64,000 nucleotides of DNA from contig OY970066.1 in assembly GCA_963705285.1 (NCBI GenBank), positions 992,001 to 1,056,000 on the forward strand, read 5' to 3'. The position numbers and the translations under genes were made by a program. The stretch's first letter is position 1. Every line of letters starts with the position of its first letter. A model generated the notes under the pieces. That model searched no databases. It had not been told where the DNA came from and worked only from the letters and a program-made list of their open reading frames with translations. The DNA comes from JACMLD01 sp963705285 (GTDB lineage Bacteria > Bacteroidota > Bacteroidia > Chitinophagales > Chitinophagaceae). Below, one piece after another: positions 26,836 through 35,910 of the stretch.

Positions 26836-28398
26836 TTAAAACCTAAAAATGGCAAAGCCTCTTTGCTGGTTCCTGGTATATGGTACCGCAACTTCGTTGG
26901 GCGTAATTTGCAGCGACTGCTGCCAGCGTAATGATTGATCAGACTTCCAGGAGATCACTTCCTTTTCTGTAACCAGGTTACCCTGCGGGTCAAGCACCAG
27001 TGTGCTTCCAAAAAGGTCATCCTCCCTGTCTGCACTGTTGTACAAGAAGATAAGTTTATCCTGTAAAGGAACAAACAAGTAAGAAAGTGTTGGTGCATTC
27101 AGTTCTGTTACCTGTTTTTTGTTGATGAACCCGCTCCAGCAACTGTCTGCAGCACGCCCGGGAAAGTAAAAAACGCTCAGGTCTCCCCGGCTGTAGTTGC
27201 CCGCAAAACGGGTGGTATTGCCTATCCGGCTGTAACCATTATTGTTGATGCGAAACCCAACATCGGTATTGCTGGTATTATTGCTGGCAAATAAATATCC
27301 GGCATCCCACGGCGGATCGTAATTGCTTCCCTGGTACCAACCGGTGAAGGTTCTGCCATATTCTTTCAACAGCATAAAGCCCATATCGGGCACGGCAGTA
27401 AAACTTTCCCTTACCAGGTTATTGTTGGCAGATTGATTGCCGCCCATTGTACTGAAACGGTAAGAGGAGTCAAAATCAAACAGCTGGCCCGAAAAAGAAT
27501 AGTGCGTAACATGCACATTCTTATGTACAGACTGGCGGTAATTGCTGAGGATGCCTGCAAATGCTTCTCCCTTTTCATTGTTAACAGACAATGCAATGTC
27601 TTCCATTTTATACAGCGGTGGCAATATGATTTCTTTGTACGCAATATTGTTTGTTCTTCCATCAAAGTGAAGCAGGAGAAAATTATTGCTCATGCGCGAG
27701 GGTGCGGCCATTAGCCATTGACCGTTATTGGCCAGTTGCACAGGGGCGTTATTAACTGCGGAAGGAAAACAAAAAAAGTCGTCTTGTATGAAAGGTTGTG
27801 TAATAAACGGATATTCAAAAACAAGGCTGGATAAAATTTTCCAGTTTTCATTAAAGATAAGCGCATGCAGTTTTGGGGCCGATGACGGCACCGATTCAAA
27901 CCCCAGTAACAGGGTCTTTGATTTATCTGCCGATGTGGTGAGCAGGAAACGGTACCCCGGTTCTGCAAAAGGAAAACGGCAAACAATACTGTCTGTCAAT
28001 AATTCACCTGTAACATTGTATCTGCGCAAACGCGCAACTGTTTGTTGAAGATTGGCCTGCAATATCAGTTCATCAAAATAATGGTTGCCACACAACAGGT
28101 ATTTTTTAAGGGTGGATGCCGTAACCACTGCTGCCGGTATAGAATTTACAAGTTGCAGCCGTGCATCATACACATCAAAAAACTGTTCTTCCTTCATCCA
28201 TTCCTCGGCGCGTTGGGGCACATGTTTTTTTCGTTTTTCTTTGTGTACCCAGTAGTAATCGCCTGTTTTGCCCGCCACATTGAAACGCAATAGCTGCCGG
28301 TTATCAACAGTGGGTGAGTACAAAACCCTTTGTGCAGTCATAGCATGGCTGATGATAAGCAATAGCAAAATCAGGTATCGTTGCTTCGAGAACTGCAT
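26836..28398 (-). CDS. Secreted protein of unknown function, probable beta-propeller
   Basis: 520 aa with a signal peptide (YLILLLLIISHAMTAQ). I do not recognise a named family. The body is rich in repeated strand-turn units with W/Y/F at strand ends and lacks cysteine motifs, which suggests a beta-propeller. It ends in an FAIFRF-type strand without a C-terminal sorting domain that I can identify. 93 bp separate it from the downstream isomerase gene on the same strand, so co-transcription is possible. Upstream is a 224-bp spacer that contains the terminator of the preceding operon. Confidence 0.7.
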   Translation of the reverse strand: MQFSKQRYLILLLLIISHAMTAQRVLYSPTVDNRQLLRFNVAGKTGDYYWVHKEKRKKHVPQRAEEWMKEEQFFDVYDARLQLVNSIPAAVVTASTLKKYLLCGNHYFDELILQANLQQTVARLRRYNVTGELLTDSIVCRFPFAEPGYRFLLTTSADKSKTLLLGFESVPSSAPKLHALIFNENWKILSSLVFEYPFITQPFIQDDFFCFPSAVNNAPVQLANNGQWLMAAPSRMSNNFLLLHFDGRTNNIAYKEIILPPLYKMEDIALSVNNEKGEAFAGILSNYRQSVHKNVHVTHYSFSGQLFDFDSSYRFSTMGGNQSANNNLVRESFTAVPDMGFMLLKEYGRTFTGWYQGSNYDPPWDAGYLFASNNTSNTDVGFRINNNGYSRIGNTTRFAGNYSRGDLSVFYFPGRAADSCWSGFINKKQVTELNAPTLSYLFVPLQDKLIFLYNSADREDDLFGSTLVLDPQGNLVTEKEVISWKSDQSLRWQQSLQITPNEVAVPYTRNQQRGFAIFRF

Positions 28399-28573
28399 GC
28401 ATAAAAAATTAGCAGTAATAAGTTACGCAATTTTTGCAAATCTGTTCATTTTGTGGAACCATGAACAGCAAAGGTCATTACTTGCCTTAGCATTTATTTA
28501 AAAGCTGAACCATCCTGCCTTAAACCGCCCGGTAAATGCAAGCTGCAGTTCACTTACATAATGATTGTAAAAT

Positions 28574-28602
28574 AAAAAGACGGTCGCAGGACCGTCTTTT
28601 TT
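28574..28602 (-). terminator. Bidirectional intrinsic terminator ending the leftward keto-glycoside operon
   Basis: AAAAAGACGGTC (28574-28585), loop GCAG, GACCGTCTTTTT (28590-28601): a 12-bp perfect stem, 21 nt beyond the ThuA-like stop codon on the minus strand. Confidence 0.92.
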
Positions 28603-28622
28603 ATTGTAAACGCTTTACTCAT

Positions 28623-29372
28623 TTATTTTTTACCCATCGCCCATTCAATACCGCCGAGCACATGTTGCAGGTAAACCGGGTCTGCAAATGATTCTTTGGT
28701 ATGGCCCAGTGCGGTATAAAAGGCTTTGCCGCCTTCGTAATTATGATACCACGCCATTGGGTGATTACCATTGTTATCGCCGCCCGTGTAAGAGGTCTCA
28801 TCTATCTTCATCAACACAGTTACATCTGGGTTAAGATCTTTATAATTATACCATTCGTCCCACCGTTCCCACACATCGGGCAGGTGTTTGGTAGCCGGAT
28901 GGTTTTTATCAATTACCTGCAGTTTTGCCTGTTGTTGTTTGGGGTGCGATTTAAACCAGCCTCCTACCAGTTTATTATACCAGGGCCAGTTGTACTCGCA
29001 GTCTGCCGCGGCATGAATACCTACAAAACCACCGCCTTTGCGCATAAAATTTTGCAGTGCGGTTTCCTGCTCGGTACCTAATACTTTACCTGTGGTACTC
29101 AAAAAAACAATCACCTGGTATTGTTTCAGGTTGGCATCAGCAATTTGTAAAGAGTCGGTAGTGGTGTCTACCGCAAATTTATTTTGTAATCCCAATTTCT
29201 GAATAGCAGTTAAACCTTCGGCGATGCTTTCATGATGGTAACCGTTTGTTTTGGCAAAAACCAAAATCTTTTTCTGCCTGGCAGTATCCGTACTGTTATT
29301 GCCCTGCAATGTAACACCGGCCGCCAGCGCCAGTACCAAAAAGATCTTTTTAAACAGAATATGTGCAAGCAT
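28623..29372 (-). CDS. Secreted ThuA-like domain protein
   Basis: 249 aa with an N-terminal signal helix (IFLVLALAAGVTLQG). Class I glutamine-amidotransferase-like fold of the ThuA family: KILVFAKTNGYHHESI, VIVFLSTTGKVL, FMRKGGGFVGIHAAADCEY, DEWYNYKDLNPDVTVLMK, and HPMAWYHNYEGGKAFYTALGHTKESF. The cysteine nucleophile of true amidotransferases is replaced, as usual in ThuA proteins. The biochemical role is unsettled; linked genes in many Bacteroidota are DUF1080 and Gfo/Idh genes, as here. Last gene of the leftward operon, 120 bp after the DUF1080 gene, with a terminator behind it. Confidence 0.85.
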   Translation of the reverse strand: MLAHILFKKIFLVLALAAGVTLQGNNSTDTARQKKILVFAKTNGYHHESIAEGLTAIQKLGLQNKFAVDTTTDSLQIADANLKQYQVIVFLSTTGKVLGTEQETALQNFMRKGGGFVGIHAAADCEYNWPWYNKLVGGWFKSHPKQQQAKLQVIDKNHPATKHLPDVWERWDEWYNYKDLNPDVTVLMKIDETSYTGGDNNGNHPMAWYHNYEGGKAFYTALGHTKESFADPVYLQHVLGGIEWAMGKK

Positions 29373-29384
29373 GGAATGTTGTTT

Positions 29385-29497
29385 TTAGACGCTAATGAGA
29401 CACTAATGAGACGCGAATAAGATAATAAACATTGGTTGAGGGTCGCGCAACATTAGCGGCATATTCGCGCATTTATTCTCGGACGATTAGTGTTATA
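29385..29497. repeat. Inverted short-repeat spacer (11-bp period) between DUF1080 and ThuA genes
   Basis: On the minus strand, GTCTCATTAGT and GTCTCATTAGC stand in tandem with an 11-bp period (29388-29412), followed by CGAATA/GCTAAT words toward 29497 (ATTAGCGGCATATTCGCGCA on the plus strand at about 29453-29472). The two ends are partly complementary. Looser than the heptad arrays. Confidence 0.45.
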
Positions 29498-30236
29498 ATT
29501 TTTTTATCTGGATATTCCTGTACCAAACCGCATTGCCATGATCTTGCAGCGCAATTTTTCCGGAAGTGAAAGTTGCCCAGTTAGGCATGGCTTTAAATTT
29601 GCTGCCGGCTACCAGTTTTTTCCAGGCATCATCCCACAGGGTGGTAGATACGGTGGTAACGCCGTTTAACATCAGGTCCAGCTTTCCTTTATTTACAATA
29701 ATTTCTACCTGGTTCCACTCACCCACTGGTTTTACTGGTTCTGAATTGCTTTTGATCAGATCATATAAATCGCCAGCGCGGTGTTTGGTAATTTTTCCAT
29801 CTGGGTGGCCGTCATTGTCGAGCACCTGCATTTCGGGGCCTGAATTGTAAGTACGTTTGTATTTGGTAGTGTCTTCCTGTATTAAAAAGATAACACCGCT
29901 ATTACCATTTTTAGAGATTTTCCATTCCAGTTTAAGATCAAAATTTTCGTAGCTGTTGTCTGTTACCAGGTCTTCGCCCACTTTTACAGTAGTGTCAAGA
30001 AACAATGCGCCATCTGCTACTTTCCAGCGTGCTTCGGCAGTAGGTTTGCCATAGGTGTGCCAACCAGTGGTGGTGGTGCCATCAAATAATGATACCCAGC
30101 CGCTGTCTGTTGTGGCAGCGGGTGTGGTGATAGTAGTGGCGGCGGTGCCAGAATCTTTTGGTGTAGTAGCTGTATCAGAGGCATTATTGCATGCGGCCAG
30201 TAATGAAACGCATACGGCAAGCAGTGGAATTCTCAT
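29493..30236 (-). CDS. DUF1080 lipoprotein (3-keto-disaccharide hydrolase family)
   Basis: 247 aa. Lipobox LLAACN near residue 16, then a Thr/Ala/Asp-rich linker of about 30 residues. The DUF1080 domain starts at WVSLFDGTTTTGWHTYG and continues with NFDLKLEWKISKNGNSGVIFL, GPEMQVLDNDGHPDGK, VGEWNQVEIIV and the final GKIALQDHGNAVWYRNIQIKKL. This is the shorter, typical DUF1080 form and differs from the tandem pair at 21.7-23.4 kb. It is anchored to a membrane, likely facing the periplasm. 11 nt downstream of the cytochrome c gene, so clearly co-transcribed with an electron carrier. Confidence 0.88.
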   Translation of the reverse strand: MRIPLLAVCVSLLAACNNASDTATTPKDSGTAATTITTPAATTDSGWVSLFDGTTTTGWHTYGKPTAEARWKVADGALFLDTTVKVGEDLVTDNSYENFDLKLEWKISKNGNSGVIFLIQEDTTKYKRTYNSGPEMQVLDNDGHPDGKITKHRAGDLYDLIKSNSEPVKPVGEWNQVEIIVNKGKLDLMLNGVTTVSTTLWDDAWKKLVAGSKFKAMPNWATFTSGKIALQDHGNAVWYRNIQIKKL

Positions 30237-30247
30237 TATGTATTGAT

Positions 30248-30661
30248 TTATTTGTTTTTAAGCAGGAGAACGTATTTCACCATTTGTTTGGCATCTTCTT
30301 TTGAAAGTGCAGGGTGTGGCGTCATGGGTATAGAGCCCCAGTTGCCCGAACCACCTGCAATGATCTTACCGGCCAGTGTGTCAATGGTAGCATCGTTGGC
30401 GGTGTATTTGTTGGCTACATCGCGGTAGGCCGGACCGGTAGACGTTTCATCTACTTTGTGACAGGTAAGGCAATCCGATGCCGCAATCAGCTCAAGGCCT
30501 TTTTTGTAATCGGGGTTAGAAGATGGATCATTTGAAGCAGCCGGTGTTTCTGCAGGTTTGGTTGCAGCAGTATCTGCGCCACCAGCGCTTTTTGTTTCGT
30601 TGTTGTTACACGCATAGCAGGCGGCAACAATGAGTGAAAGTGCTAAGAACTTCTTTATCAT
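30248..30661 (-). CDS. Lipoprotein cytochrome c (monoheme)
   Basis: 137 aa. Signal with lipobox ending ACYAC (Cys15 or Cys18), an Ala/Pro/Thr linker, then one heme domain: C64-L-T-C67-H68, GPAYRDVANKY, and the axial methionine in WGSIPMTPHP. Cytochromes of this form serve as acceptors for periplasmic dehydrogenases. Placed 11 nt before a DUF1080 gene and divergent from an operon with four GMC dehydrogenases, it is the natural candidate for taking electrons from those enzymes (inference). Confidence 0.88.
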   Translation of the reverse strand: MIKKFLALSLIVAACYACNNNETKSAGGADTAATKPAETPAASNDPSSNPDYKKGLELIAASDCLTCHKVDETSTGPAYRDVANKYTANDATIDTLAGKIIAGGSGNWGSIPMTPHPALSKEDAKQMVKYVLLLKNK

Positions 30662-30698
30662 AATACAATTTTATATGTGGAAGAAAATATTTTAATTA

Positions 30699-30903
30699 AA
30701 AAGTCAAAATTAAAAATTCAAAAGGCTTGCCAAGGGTAATCTGCGCAGCTGCGGAAATGCAAGAATTATTTTAAATTCAAATTTTGAATTCATTTATCTG
30801 CGCATCTGCGACGGCGGTTATTTCAGCAAGCGTTGCTTTTTTAAATTTTGATTTTTGATTTTTGACTTCATTCATCTGCGGCCAATTTTCCGCGGCGAAC
30901 GCT
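30699..30903. repeat. AT-rich heptad inverted arms with TCTGCG words
   Basis: Left arm 30699-30723 (AAAAGTCAAAATTAAAAATT plus CAAAA) and right arm about 30838-30869 (TTTTGAT, TTTTGAT, TTTTGAC with a 7-bp period) are reverse complements. Between and beyond them ATCTGCG-type words recur (30739, 30797, 30805, 30874). It fills the spacer between the cytochrome c gene and the upstream isomerase gene and is the same class as 908-1086. Confidence 0.65.
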
Positions 30904-30923
30904 GGTATAAAACCTCCGCAAAA

Positions 30924-31979
30924 CTACTGCAATCCTAAAATGGCGCGATTAAAATTTTCATCACTGCCGGTACCCGCAAAATCATCAAATGCTTTTTCGG
31001 TAACCCGTATAATATGGTTTTTTATAAACACAGACCCTTCTTTGGCGCCGTCTTCCGGGTGTTTAATAGCACACTCCCATTCCATGACGGCCCATCCCTT
31101 ATAGTTGTATGCTGCCAGTTTGCTAAAGATCGATTTAAAGTCTACCTGTCCATCGCCCAGCGAGCGGAACCTTCCGGCGCGGTCAATCCAGTTCTGGTAA
31201 CCGCCATACACGCCCTGTTTGCCGGTCGGGTTAAACTCTGCATCTTTTACATGAAACATGCGGATGCGTTCGTGGTAGTTATCTATATACTCAAGGTAGT
31301 TGAGGCATTGCAAAACAAAATGCGAAGGATCATACAACAGGCAGGCTCTTGGATGGTTGTTTACTTTTTCCAGGAACATTTCATAAGAAATGCCGTCGTG
31401 CAGGTCTTCCCCGGGATGTATTTCATAACACAGATCGATGCCGTTTTCATCAAACACATTTAATATGGGCAACCAGCGTTTGGCCAGTTCTTTAAAACCG
31501 GTTTCTACCAAACCTGCCGGGCGTTGCGGCCACGGGTAAACGGTTTGCCATAATAGTGCACCGCTGAAAGTAGCATGTGCATTCAATCCCAGGTTTTGAG
31601 ATGCCTTGGCGGCATATTTCAATTGATTGACGGCCCATTCTGTTCTGGCCGTGGGGTTATTGCGGTATTGTTCGGGCGCAAAACCATCAAACAATTCATT
31701 ATAGGCAGGGTGCACAGCTACCAGCTGCCCCTGCAGGTGGGTGGATAGTTCGGTAATCTCAAGTCCCGCCCCATTCACGATACCTTTTATTTCATCTGCA
31801 TAGGTTTTGCTTTCCGCAGCTTTTTGCAAATCAATGCACCTGCTATCCCAACTGGGTATCTGCACGCCAACAAACCCAATGCTTTTTGCCCATTCACAAA
31901 TTGTTTTCAATGAATTGAACGGGGCAGCATCGCCCATAAACTGCGCAAGAAATATTCCGGGCCCTTTTAATGTAGTCAT
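30924..31979 (-). CDS. Sugar phosphate isomerase/epimerase family protein (cytoplasmic TIM barrel)
   Basis: 351 aa, no signal peptide (MTTLKGPGIFLAQFMGD). TIM-barrel pattern with metal-site segments: FVGVQIPSWD, GLEITELSTHLQGQL, CYEIHPGEDLHDG with Glu and His, ACLLYDPSHFVLQ with Asp/His, IRMFHVKDAEF, and WAVMEWECAI with the late Glu. Similar Bacteroidota proteins sit next to Gfo/Idh enzymes. Being cytosolic, it probably works on the imported keto-sugar together with the Gfo/Idh protein encoded 236 bp upstream on the same strand. Confidence 0.85.
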   Translation of the reverse strand: MTTLKGPGIFLAQFMGDAAPFNSLKTICEWAKSIGFVGVQIPSWDSRCIDLQKAAESKTYADEIKGIVNGAGLEITELSTHLQGQLVAVHPAYNELFDGFAPEQYRNNPTARTEWAVNQLKYAAKASQNLGLNAHATFSGALLWQTVYPWPQRPAGLVETGFKELAKRWLPILNVFDENGIDLCYEIHPGEDLHDGISYEMFLEKVNNHPRACLLYDPSHFVLQCLNYLEYIDNYHERIRMFHVKDAEFNPTGKQGVYGGYQNWIDRAGRFRSLGDGQVDFKSIFSKLAAYNYKGWAVMEWECAIKHPEDGAKEGSVFIKNHIIRVTEKAFDDFAGTGSDENFNRAILGLQ

Positions 31980-31984
31980 TACAG

Positions 31985-32022
31985 CGTATTGAAATATTAG
32001 TATTTAGTATTGAGACTGCACG
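31985..32022. repeat. Short TAGTATT heptad array upstream of the cytosolic isomerase gene
   Basis: TTAGTATTTAGTATTGAGAC at about 31997-32016 contains two in-register TTAGTAT units, the same word as the six-unit array at 45976-46021. Confidence 0.45.
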
Positions 32023-32052
32023 TTATCAAATCATGGTTTCTGGTCCGAAAGC

Positions 32053-32130
32053 TTTCGCCCCTGCAGGGCTATAACAACAACATTTATTCGCAGGGCGAAG
32101 CCCTGCTCTGGTGATGACGCCCTTTCAGGC
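32053..32130. repeat. GC-rich palindromic intergenic element
   Basis: Contains a perfect hairpin GCAGGGC-GAA-GCCCTGC at 32090-32106 and two partial ones (CCCCTGCAGGGC at 32059-32069, GCCCTTTCAGGC at 32120-32130) around the phrase ATAACAACAACATTTATTCG. Looks like a dispersed Bacteroidota intergenic repeat. Confidence 0.5.
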
Positions 32131-32192
32131 CTGATTGTGGGAAAGACCTGCTTGTTAATTATCTCTCCTCCAACTTCGCCGCAAAACGTATT

Positions 32193-32227
32193 ACTTACAA
32201 CTTATTACTTACCACTTACAACTTATA
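32193..32227. repeat. Five-unit ACTTAYA heptad array containing the Gfo/Idh stop codon
   Basis: ACTTACA, ACTTATT, ACTTACC, ACTTACA, ACTTATA in perfect 7-bp register. Read on the minus strand it is TATAAGT TGTAAGT and so on, and the TAA stop of the gene at 32216 is part of the array. Confidence 0.75.
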
Positions 32228-33382
32228 CTCCCACCATTTTTTATCACTTTGCGCTGATGCCACCACGTTATCTATAAATGCCATGCCGCGTATACCATCT
32301 TCCACACCAGGAAAATCAAGCGCTTCTTTAGAAGGTGTTGATCCGTCTATGCGGGCGCCCAGTGTCAATGCAAAGTTGCGGTAGATATTTCCAAATGCTT
32401 CCAGGTAACCTTCCGGGTGGCCGCCAGGTGTGCGGGCGTTGTGCGTGGCATAGCTGCCTAACCGATCGCCGTAGTTGCCGCCCGCGCGTAATATTTGTGT
32501 AGGCTGATCGAGCCATTTTACCAGTAACGTATTGGGTTCATGTTGTGCCCATTCTATGCCGCCTTTCTCTCCGTATACACGTATTTTCAATGCATTTTCT
32601 TCGCCTGCTGCTACCTGCGATGCCATCAAAACACCTGCAGCCCCATTGTCGAACTTCAACAGCACATTGCCATCATCATCCAGTGCGCGGCCGGGTACCA
32701 TGATATTTAGGTCGGCACACAGATGCGTAATCTTTGCACCGGTAATATATTCCGCCAGGTGTGCGGCGTGGGTACCGATATCTCCCATAGCGCCGCTTTT
32801 ACCACTTTTTTTAGGATCGGTTCTCCACGCAGCCTGGGCATTGCCTTCGCGCTCGCTCATTTTACTCAGCCAGCCCTGCGGGTATTCTACCCATACCTTT
32901 CTTATTTTTCCCAGTACATTGTCTTTTACCATTTGCCGGGCCTGTTTTACCAGCGGGTAGCCTGAGTAAGTATGGGTAAGGCAAAGCAACAAACCGGTTT
33001 CGTCTACTTTCTTTTTTAATTGTTTTGCTTCGTCAGATGTAAAGGCGATGGGTTTTTCAATCACTACATGAAATCCATTATCCAGTGCAAGCATGGCGGG
33101 TGCAAAATGCGCAAAGTTGGGTGTAACAATCGTAACAAAATCGATGCGCTTGTCGGCCGGTAGTGCTGCTTCTTTTTTTATCATTTCCTCGTATGTGAGG
33201 TAGGTTCTGTCTTCTGGCAGGAAGAGTGCGCGGCCGGAATCTTTGGCCACTTCCGGGTTAATACTGAGTGCGCCGCTGGCAAGTTCAATTAGTCCGTCCA
33301 TATTGGCTGCAATGCGGTGGATAGCTCCTATAAAAGCATCTTTACCACCACCAATCATTCCCATTCTTAACTTTCTGTTCAT
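32216..33382 (-). CDS. Gfo/Idh/MocA family oxidoreductase (cytoplasmic)
   Basis: 388 aa without a signal. Rossmann start LRMGMIGGGKDAFIGAIHR, then FVTIVTPNFAHFAPA, the EKP motif VVIEKPIAFTSDEA, and the C-terminal domain with GDIGTHAAHLAEYITG carrying the conserved Asp/His pair. The pattern GGKDAFIGAIHRIA fits the branch often linked to keto-sugar and inositol-type metabolism. First gene of the leftward operon and divergent from the transporter gene at 33668. It likely reduces the imported keto-sugar with NAD(P)H. The last codons and the stop lie inside a heptad repeat array. Confidence 0.88.
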   Translation of the reverse strand: MNRKLRMGMIGGGKDAFIGAIHRIAANMDGLIELASGALSINPEVAKDSGRALFLPEDRTYLTYEEMIKKEAALPADKRIDFVTIVTPNFAHFAPAMLALDNGFHVVIEKPIAFTSDEAKQLKKKVDETGLLLCLTHTYSGYPLVKQARQMVKDNVLGKIRKVWVEYPQGWLSKMSEREGNAQAAWRTDPKKSGKSGAMGDIGTHAAHLAEYITGAKITHLCADLNIMVPGRALDDDGNVLLKFDNGAAGVLMASQVAAGEENALKIRVYGEKGGIEWAQHEPNTLLVKWLDQPTQILRAGGNYGDRLGSYATHNARTPGGHPEGYLEAFGNIYRNFALTLGARIDGSTPSKEALDFPGVEDGIRGMAFIDNVVASAQSDKKWWEYKL

Positions 33383-33667
33383 TGTGTTAGCAATTAAATT
33401 ATTCGGAATATGGTTATAGCAATCTTTCTATTTTGGAAACAGGACAGGAAAAGTAAGAAAGTCTTTCCAAAAAAAGTATGATAAAAATAAATTGTAGAAT
33501 GGTATTTATAAAAAATAAAAATTACATTTAGCTCCGCGATTTATCCGAAGGTTACAGATAATGCAACGTACTATTTCCGGGGAGAACCGGTTACACCGGC
33601 AGGGAATGCGTTAAAAAAACGTCTGAACCAATTTACTATTTGTTTCTGCACCTAACTATTAAACGAT
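33383..33667. promoter_or_regulatory. 285-bp divergent promoter region of the two keto-glycoside operons
   Basis: Lies between start codons of the leftward Gfo/Idh operon and the rightward transporter-GMC operon. It is AT-rich in the middle (33480-33530) and contains a small hairpin around GAACCGGTTACACCGG at 33584-33599. A TACTATTTG word at about 33636 resembles a -7 element with one extra base. No regulator gene adjoins it, so the control protein must be encoded elsewhere. Confidence 0.45.
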
Positions 33668-34873
33668 ATGCTACCTAATGTTCAACGTAAACAATTGTTT
33701 ATTGCCAGTTGCATGGCTTTGCTGGTAACTTCTCTTTCTTTTGGTATCCGCGCCGGTATTCTTGGGAGGCTGGGTACCCAGTTTCAACTGGATGCGCAAC
33801 AGCTCGGCACCATAGCCGCTACTGCTTTCTGGGGTTTTCCGCTGGCTATCGTTATTGGGGGCATGGTGGTAGATATTATCGGCATGAAAAAATTGCTGAT
33901 AGCCGCATTTGTTTTTCACCTGCTGGGTATATTACTTACCATCTTTGCCGGCGGTTACTGGACCTTGTTTATTTCAACCCTCTGCATAGGTATCGCCAAT
34001 GGTACAGTAGAAGCTGCCTGCAACCCGCTGGTGGCCACTATATATTCAGACAATAAAACAACCAAGCTTAACCATTTTCATTTGTGGTTTCCGGGTGGTA
34101 TTGTAATAGGCACCCTCATTGTATATTTTCTTGATAAGGCAGGTGTGGGCTGGCAGGTACAGGTTGGTTTAATGATCATCCCCACCTTGATTTATGGGTA
34201 CCTGTTCAGTAAACTTGAATTTCCGGTTACAGAAAGGGTGGCCAGCGGTATCTCGTCTTCGCAAATGTATACAGCATTGCTCAAGCCATTATTTATTTTC
34301 ATGATCATCCTGATGTTTGGTACCGCTATCACAGAACTTTTTACAGGACAATGGATAGATGTGCTGCTGAAGAATGTTACAGATAATGCCATCTTATTGC
34401 TGACCATAGAAACCGGTGTAATGGTAGTTGGCCGTGCATTTGCCGGTCCCGTGGTACACAGGTTGGCGCCACAGGGCGTATTGTTAATATCTGCCATTCT
34501 TGCTGCAGTTGGTTTATATTTATTGGGTCATTCATCGGGCAATATGTTGTTTGTAGGGGCGCTTGTCTTTGGTATGGGCGTATGTTATTTCTGGCCCACC
34601 ATGATAGGCTTTGTATCAGAAAATTTACCGGAAACCGGTGCGGTAGGATTAAATTTTATGGGTGCTGCGGGCATGTTTGCCGTATCAGTATACATGATTT
34701 TTATGGGCGGCTATTATGATAAATTACAGCAAAGTAAACCACCGGCAGAAGCAGGCCAGGATATCATCAACGTAACCCTGGTAATACCCATTGTATTAGT
34801 AGTTGCTTTTACAGGATTGTTTTTTTACATGAAAACACAGAAACAAAAAAAGGTGTTGGTATCTGCACCGTAA
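33668..34873 (+). CDS. MFS transporter, FHS (fucose permease)-like
   Basis: 401 aa with 12 predicted membrane helices. The first half contains SFGIRAGILGRLG, then VDIIGMKKLL as the loop after helix 2, and NGTVEAACNPLVATIYSD, close to the GNG-E-ACNPLV signature of the fucose/glucose FHS symporters. The second half has a cytoplasmic loop around residues 185-200 and the motif GRAFAGPVVHRLAP. Proposed importer of the sugar or keto-sugar released by the periplasmic enzymes. First gene of the rightward operon; 37 nt before the isomerase gene. Confidence 0.8.
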   Translation: MLPNVQRKQLFIASCMALLVTSLSFGIRAGILGRLGTQFQLDAQQLGTIAATAFWGFPLAIVIGGMVVDIIGMKKLLIAAFVFHLLGILLTIFAGGYWTLFISTLCIGIANGTVEAACNPLVATIYSDNKTTKLNHFHLWFPGGIVIGTLIVYFLDKAGVGWQVQVGLMIIPTLIYGYLFSKLEFPVTERVASGISSSQMYTALLKPLFIFMIILMFGTAITELFTGQWIDVLLKNVTDNAILLLTIETGVMVVGRAFAGPVVHRLAPQGVLLISAILAAVGLYLLGHSSGNMLFVGALVFGMGVCYFWPTMIGFVSENLPETGAVGLNFMGAAGMFAVSVYMIFMGGYYDKLQQSKPPAEAGQDIINVTLVIPIVLVVAFTGLFFYMKTQKQKKVLVSAP

Positions 34874-34910
34874 ACGCCAACCCGCTTCGTCCACCTTCTA
34901 ACCGATTAGT

Positions 34911-35813
34911 ATGCCAGACAAACAAAACAGGCGCGCCGCCCTTAAAAACATGCTTGCGGGTACCGCAGCCATCGGCGCATCTTCCATGATACCCGCCATG
35001 GCCTCAGAAGCTTCAGAAAATTCTACTGCTGTGAAATTTAAAGGAAATATCAACCATTCCGTTTGCCAGTGGTGTTACAATTTTATACCCCTGGAAGAAC
35101 TTTGCAAAGCCGTAAAAAAGATTGGCTTCGGCGCCATTGATCTGATGGGGCCCAAAGACTGGCCCATGCTGCAGCAATACAATCTCTTTAGTTCAATGTG
35201 CTACCATGGCGGCAAGGTTAGTTTAACAAATGGCTTTAACCGGCCCGAATTTCATGAACAATTGATTAAAGATTATACAGAAGTAATTCCTTTGATGGCA
35301 AAAGCCGGCTACAAAAACCTTATCTGCTTCAGCGGTAACCGCAACGGTATGGATGACGAAACCGGACTGAAGAATTGCGCAGAAGGATTGAAGAAGCTGA
35401 TGCCGCTGGCAGAAAAAAACGGGGTGATCATTCAAATGGAATTGCTCAACAGCAAAATAGATCACAAAGATTATATGTGCGACAGAACACACTGGGGCGT
35501 TGAACTTTGCAAACGCATCGGCTCAGAAAATTTTAAACTGTTGTACGATATCTACCACATGCAGATTGATGAAGGAGATGTTATCAGAACCATTAAAGAC
35601 AATCACCAGTACATAGGGCATTACCATACGGCTGGTGTGCCCGGCCGCCATGAAATTACCAATAACCAGGAATTGAATTACCCCGCCATCATGCAGGCAA
35701 TTATTGATACCGGGTTTAAAGATTATGTGGCGCAGGAATTTATACCAACCGGCAAAGAACCAAAAGATAAAATTGCTGCACTAAAGCAGGCGGTGAAAAT
35801 ATGTGATGTATAA
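34911..35813 (+). CDS. Tat-exported hydroxypyruvate-isomerase-like TIM-barrel protein
   Basis: 300 aa. N-terminal NRRAALKNMLAGTAAIGASSM is a Tat signal. The mature part fits the hydroxypyruvate isomerase branch of the TIM-barrel isomerases: HSVCQWCYNFIPLEELC, KNLICFSGNRNGM, IIQMELLNSKIDHKDYMCD with the first Glu, KLLYDIYHMQIDEGD with Asp/His, IGHYHTAGVPGRHE, and YVAQEFIPTG with the last Glu. Given its export signal and position between a transporter and GMC dehydrogenases, a keto-sugar is a likelier substrate than hydroxypyruvate (inference). Confidence 0.85.
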   Translation: MPDKQNRRAALKNMLAGTAAIGASSMIPAMASEASENSTAVKFKGNINHSVCQWCYNFIPLEELCKAVKKIGFGAIDLMGPKDWPMLQQYNLFSSMCYHGGKVSLTNGFNRPEFHEQLIKDYTEVIPLMAKAGYKNLICFSGNRNGMDDETGLKNCAEGLKKLMPLAEKNGVIIQMELLNSKIDHKDYMCDRTHWGVELCKRIGSENFKLLYDIYHMQIDEGDVIRTIKDNHQYIGHYHTAGVPGRHEITNNQELNYPAIMQAIIDTGFKDYVAQEFIPTGKEPKDKIAALKQAVKICDV

Positions 35814-35895
35814 TCAGCCGTTAGCTATTAGCCGGGCACTTCGCAAAAGAAAAGTCAAAAGCACTAACAGCTAATAGCTAACAACTAACAGCTCA
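35814..35895. repeat. AAYAGCT heptad hairpin, spacer A (before GMC 1)
   Basis: Right arm 35866-35893 is four in-register heptads AACAGCT, AATAGCT, AACAACT, AACAGCT. Left arm 35815-35834 (AGCCGTT, AGCTATT, AGCC) is the reverse complement of the same word. The arms are about 30 nt apart and can form a hairpin in the mRNA. Confidence 0.8.
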
Positions 35896-35910
35896 TAATA
35901 AACTCAATAT

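Noticed and set aside
28399..28622. Extra gene between the secreted protein and ThuA-like genes
   Set aside because: The stretch holds only the bidirectional terminator; no frame of meaningful length is protein-like.
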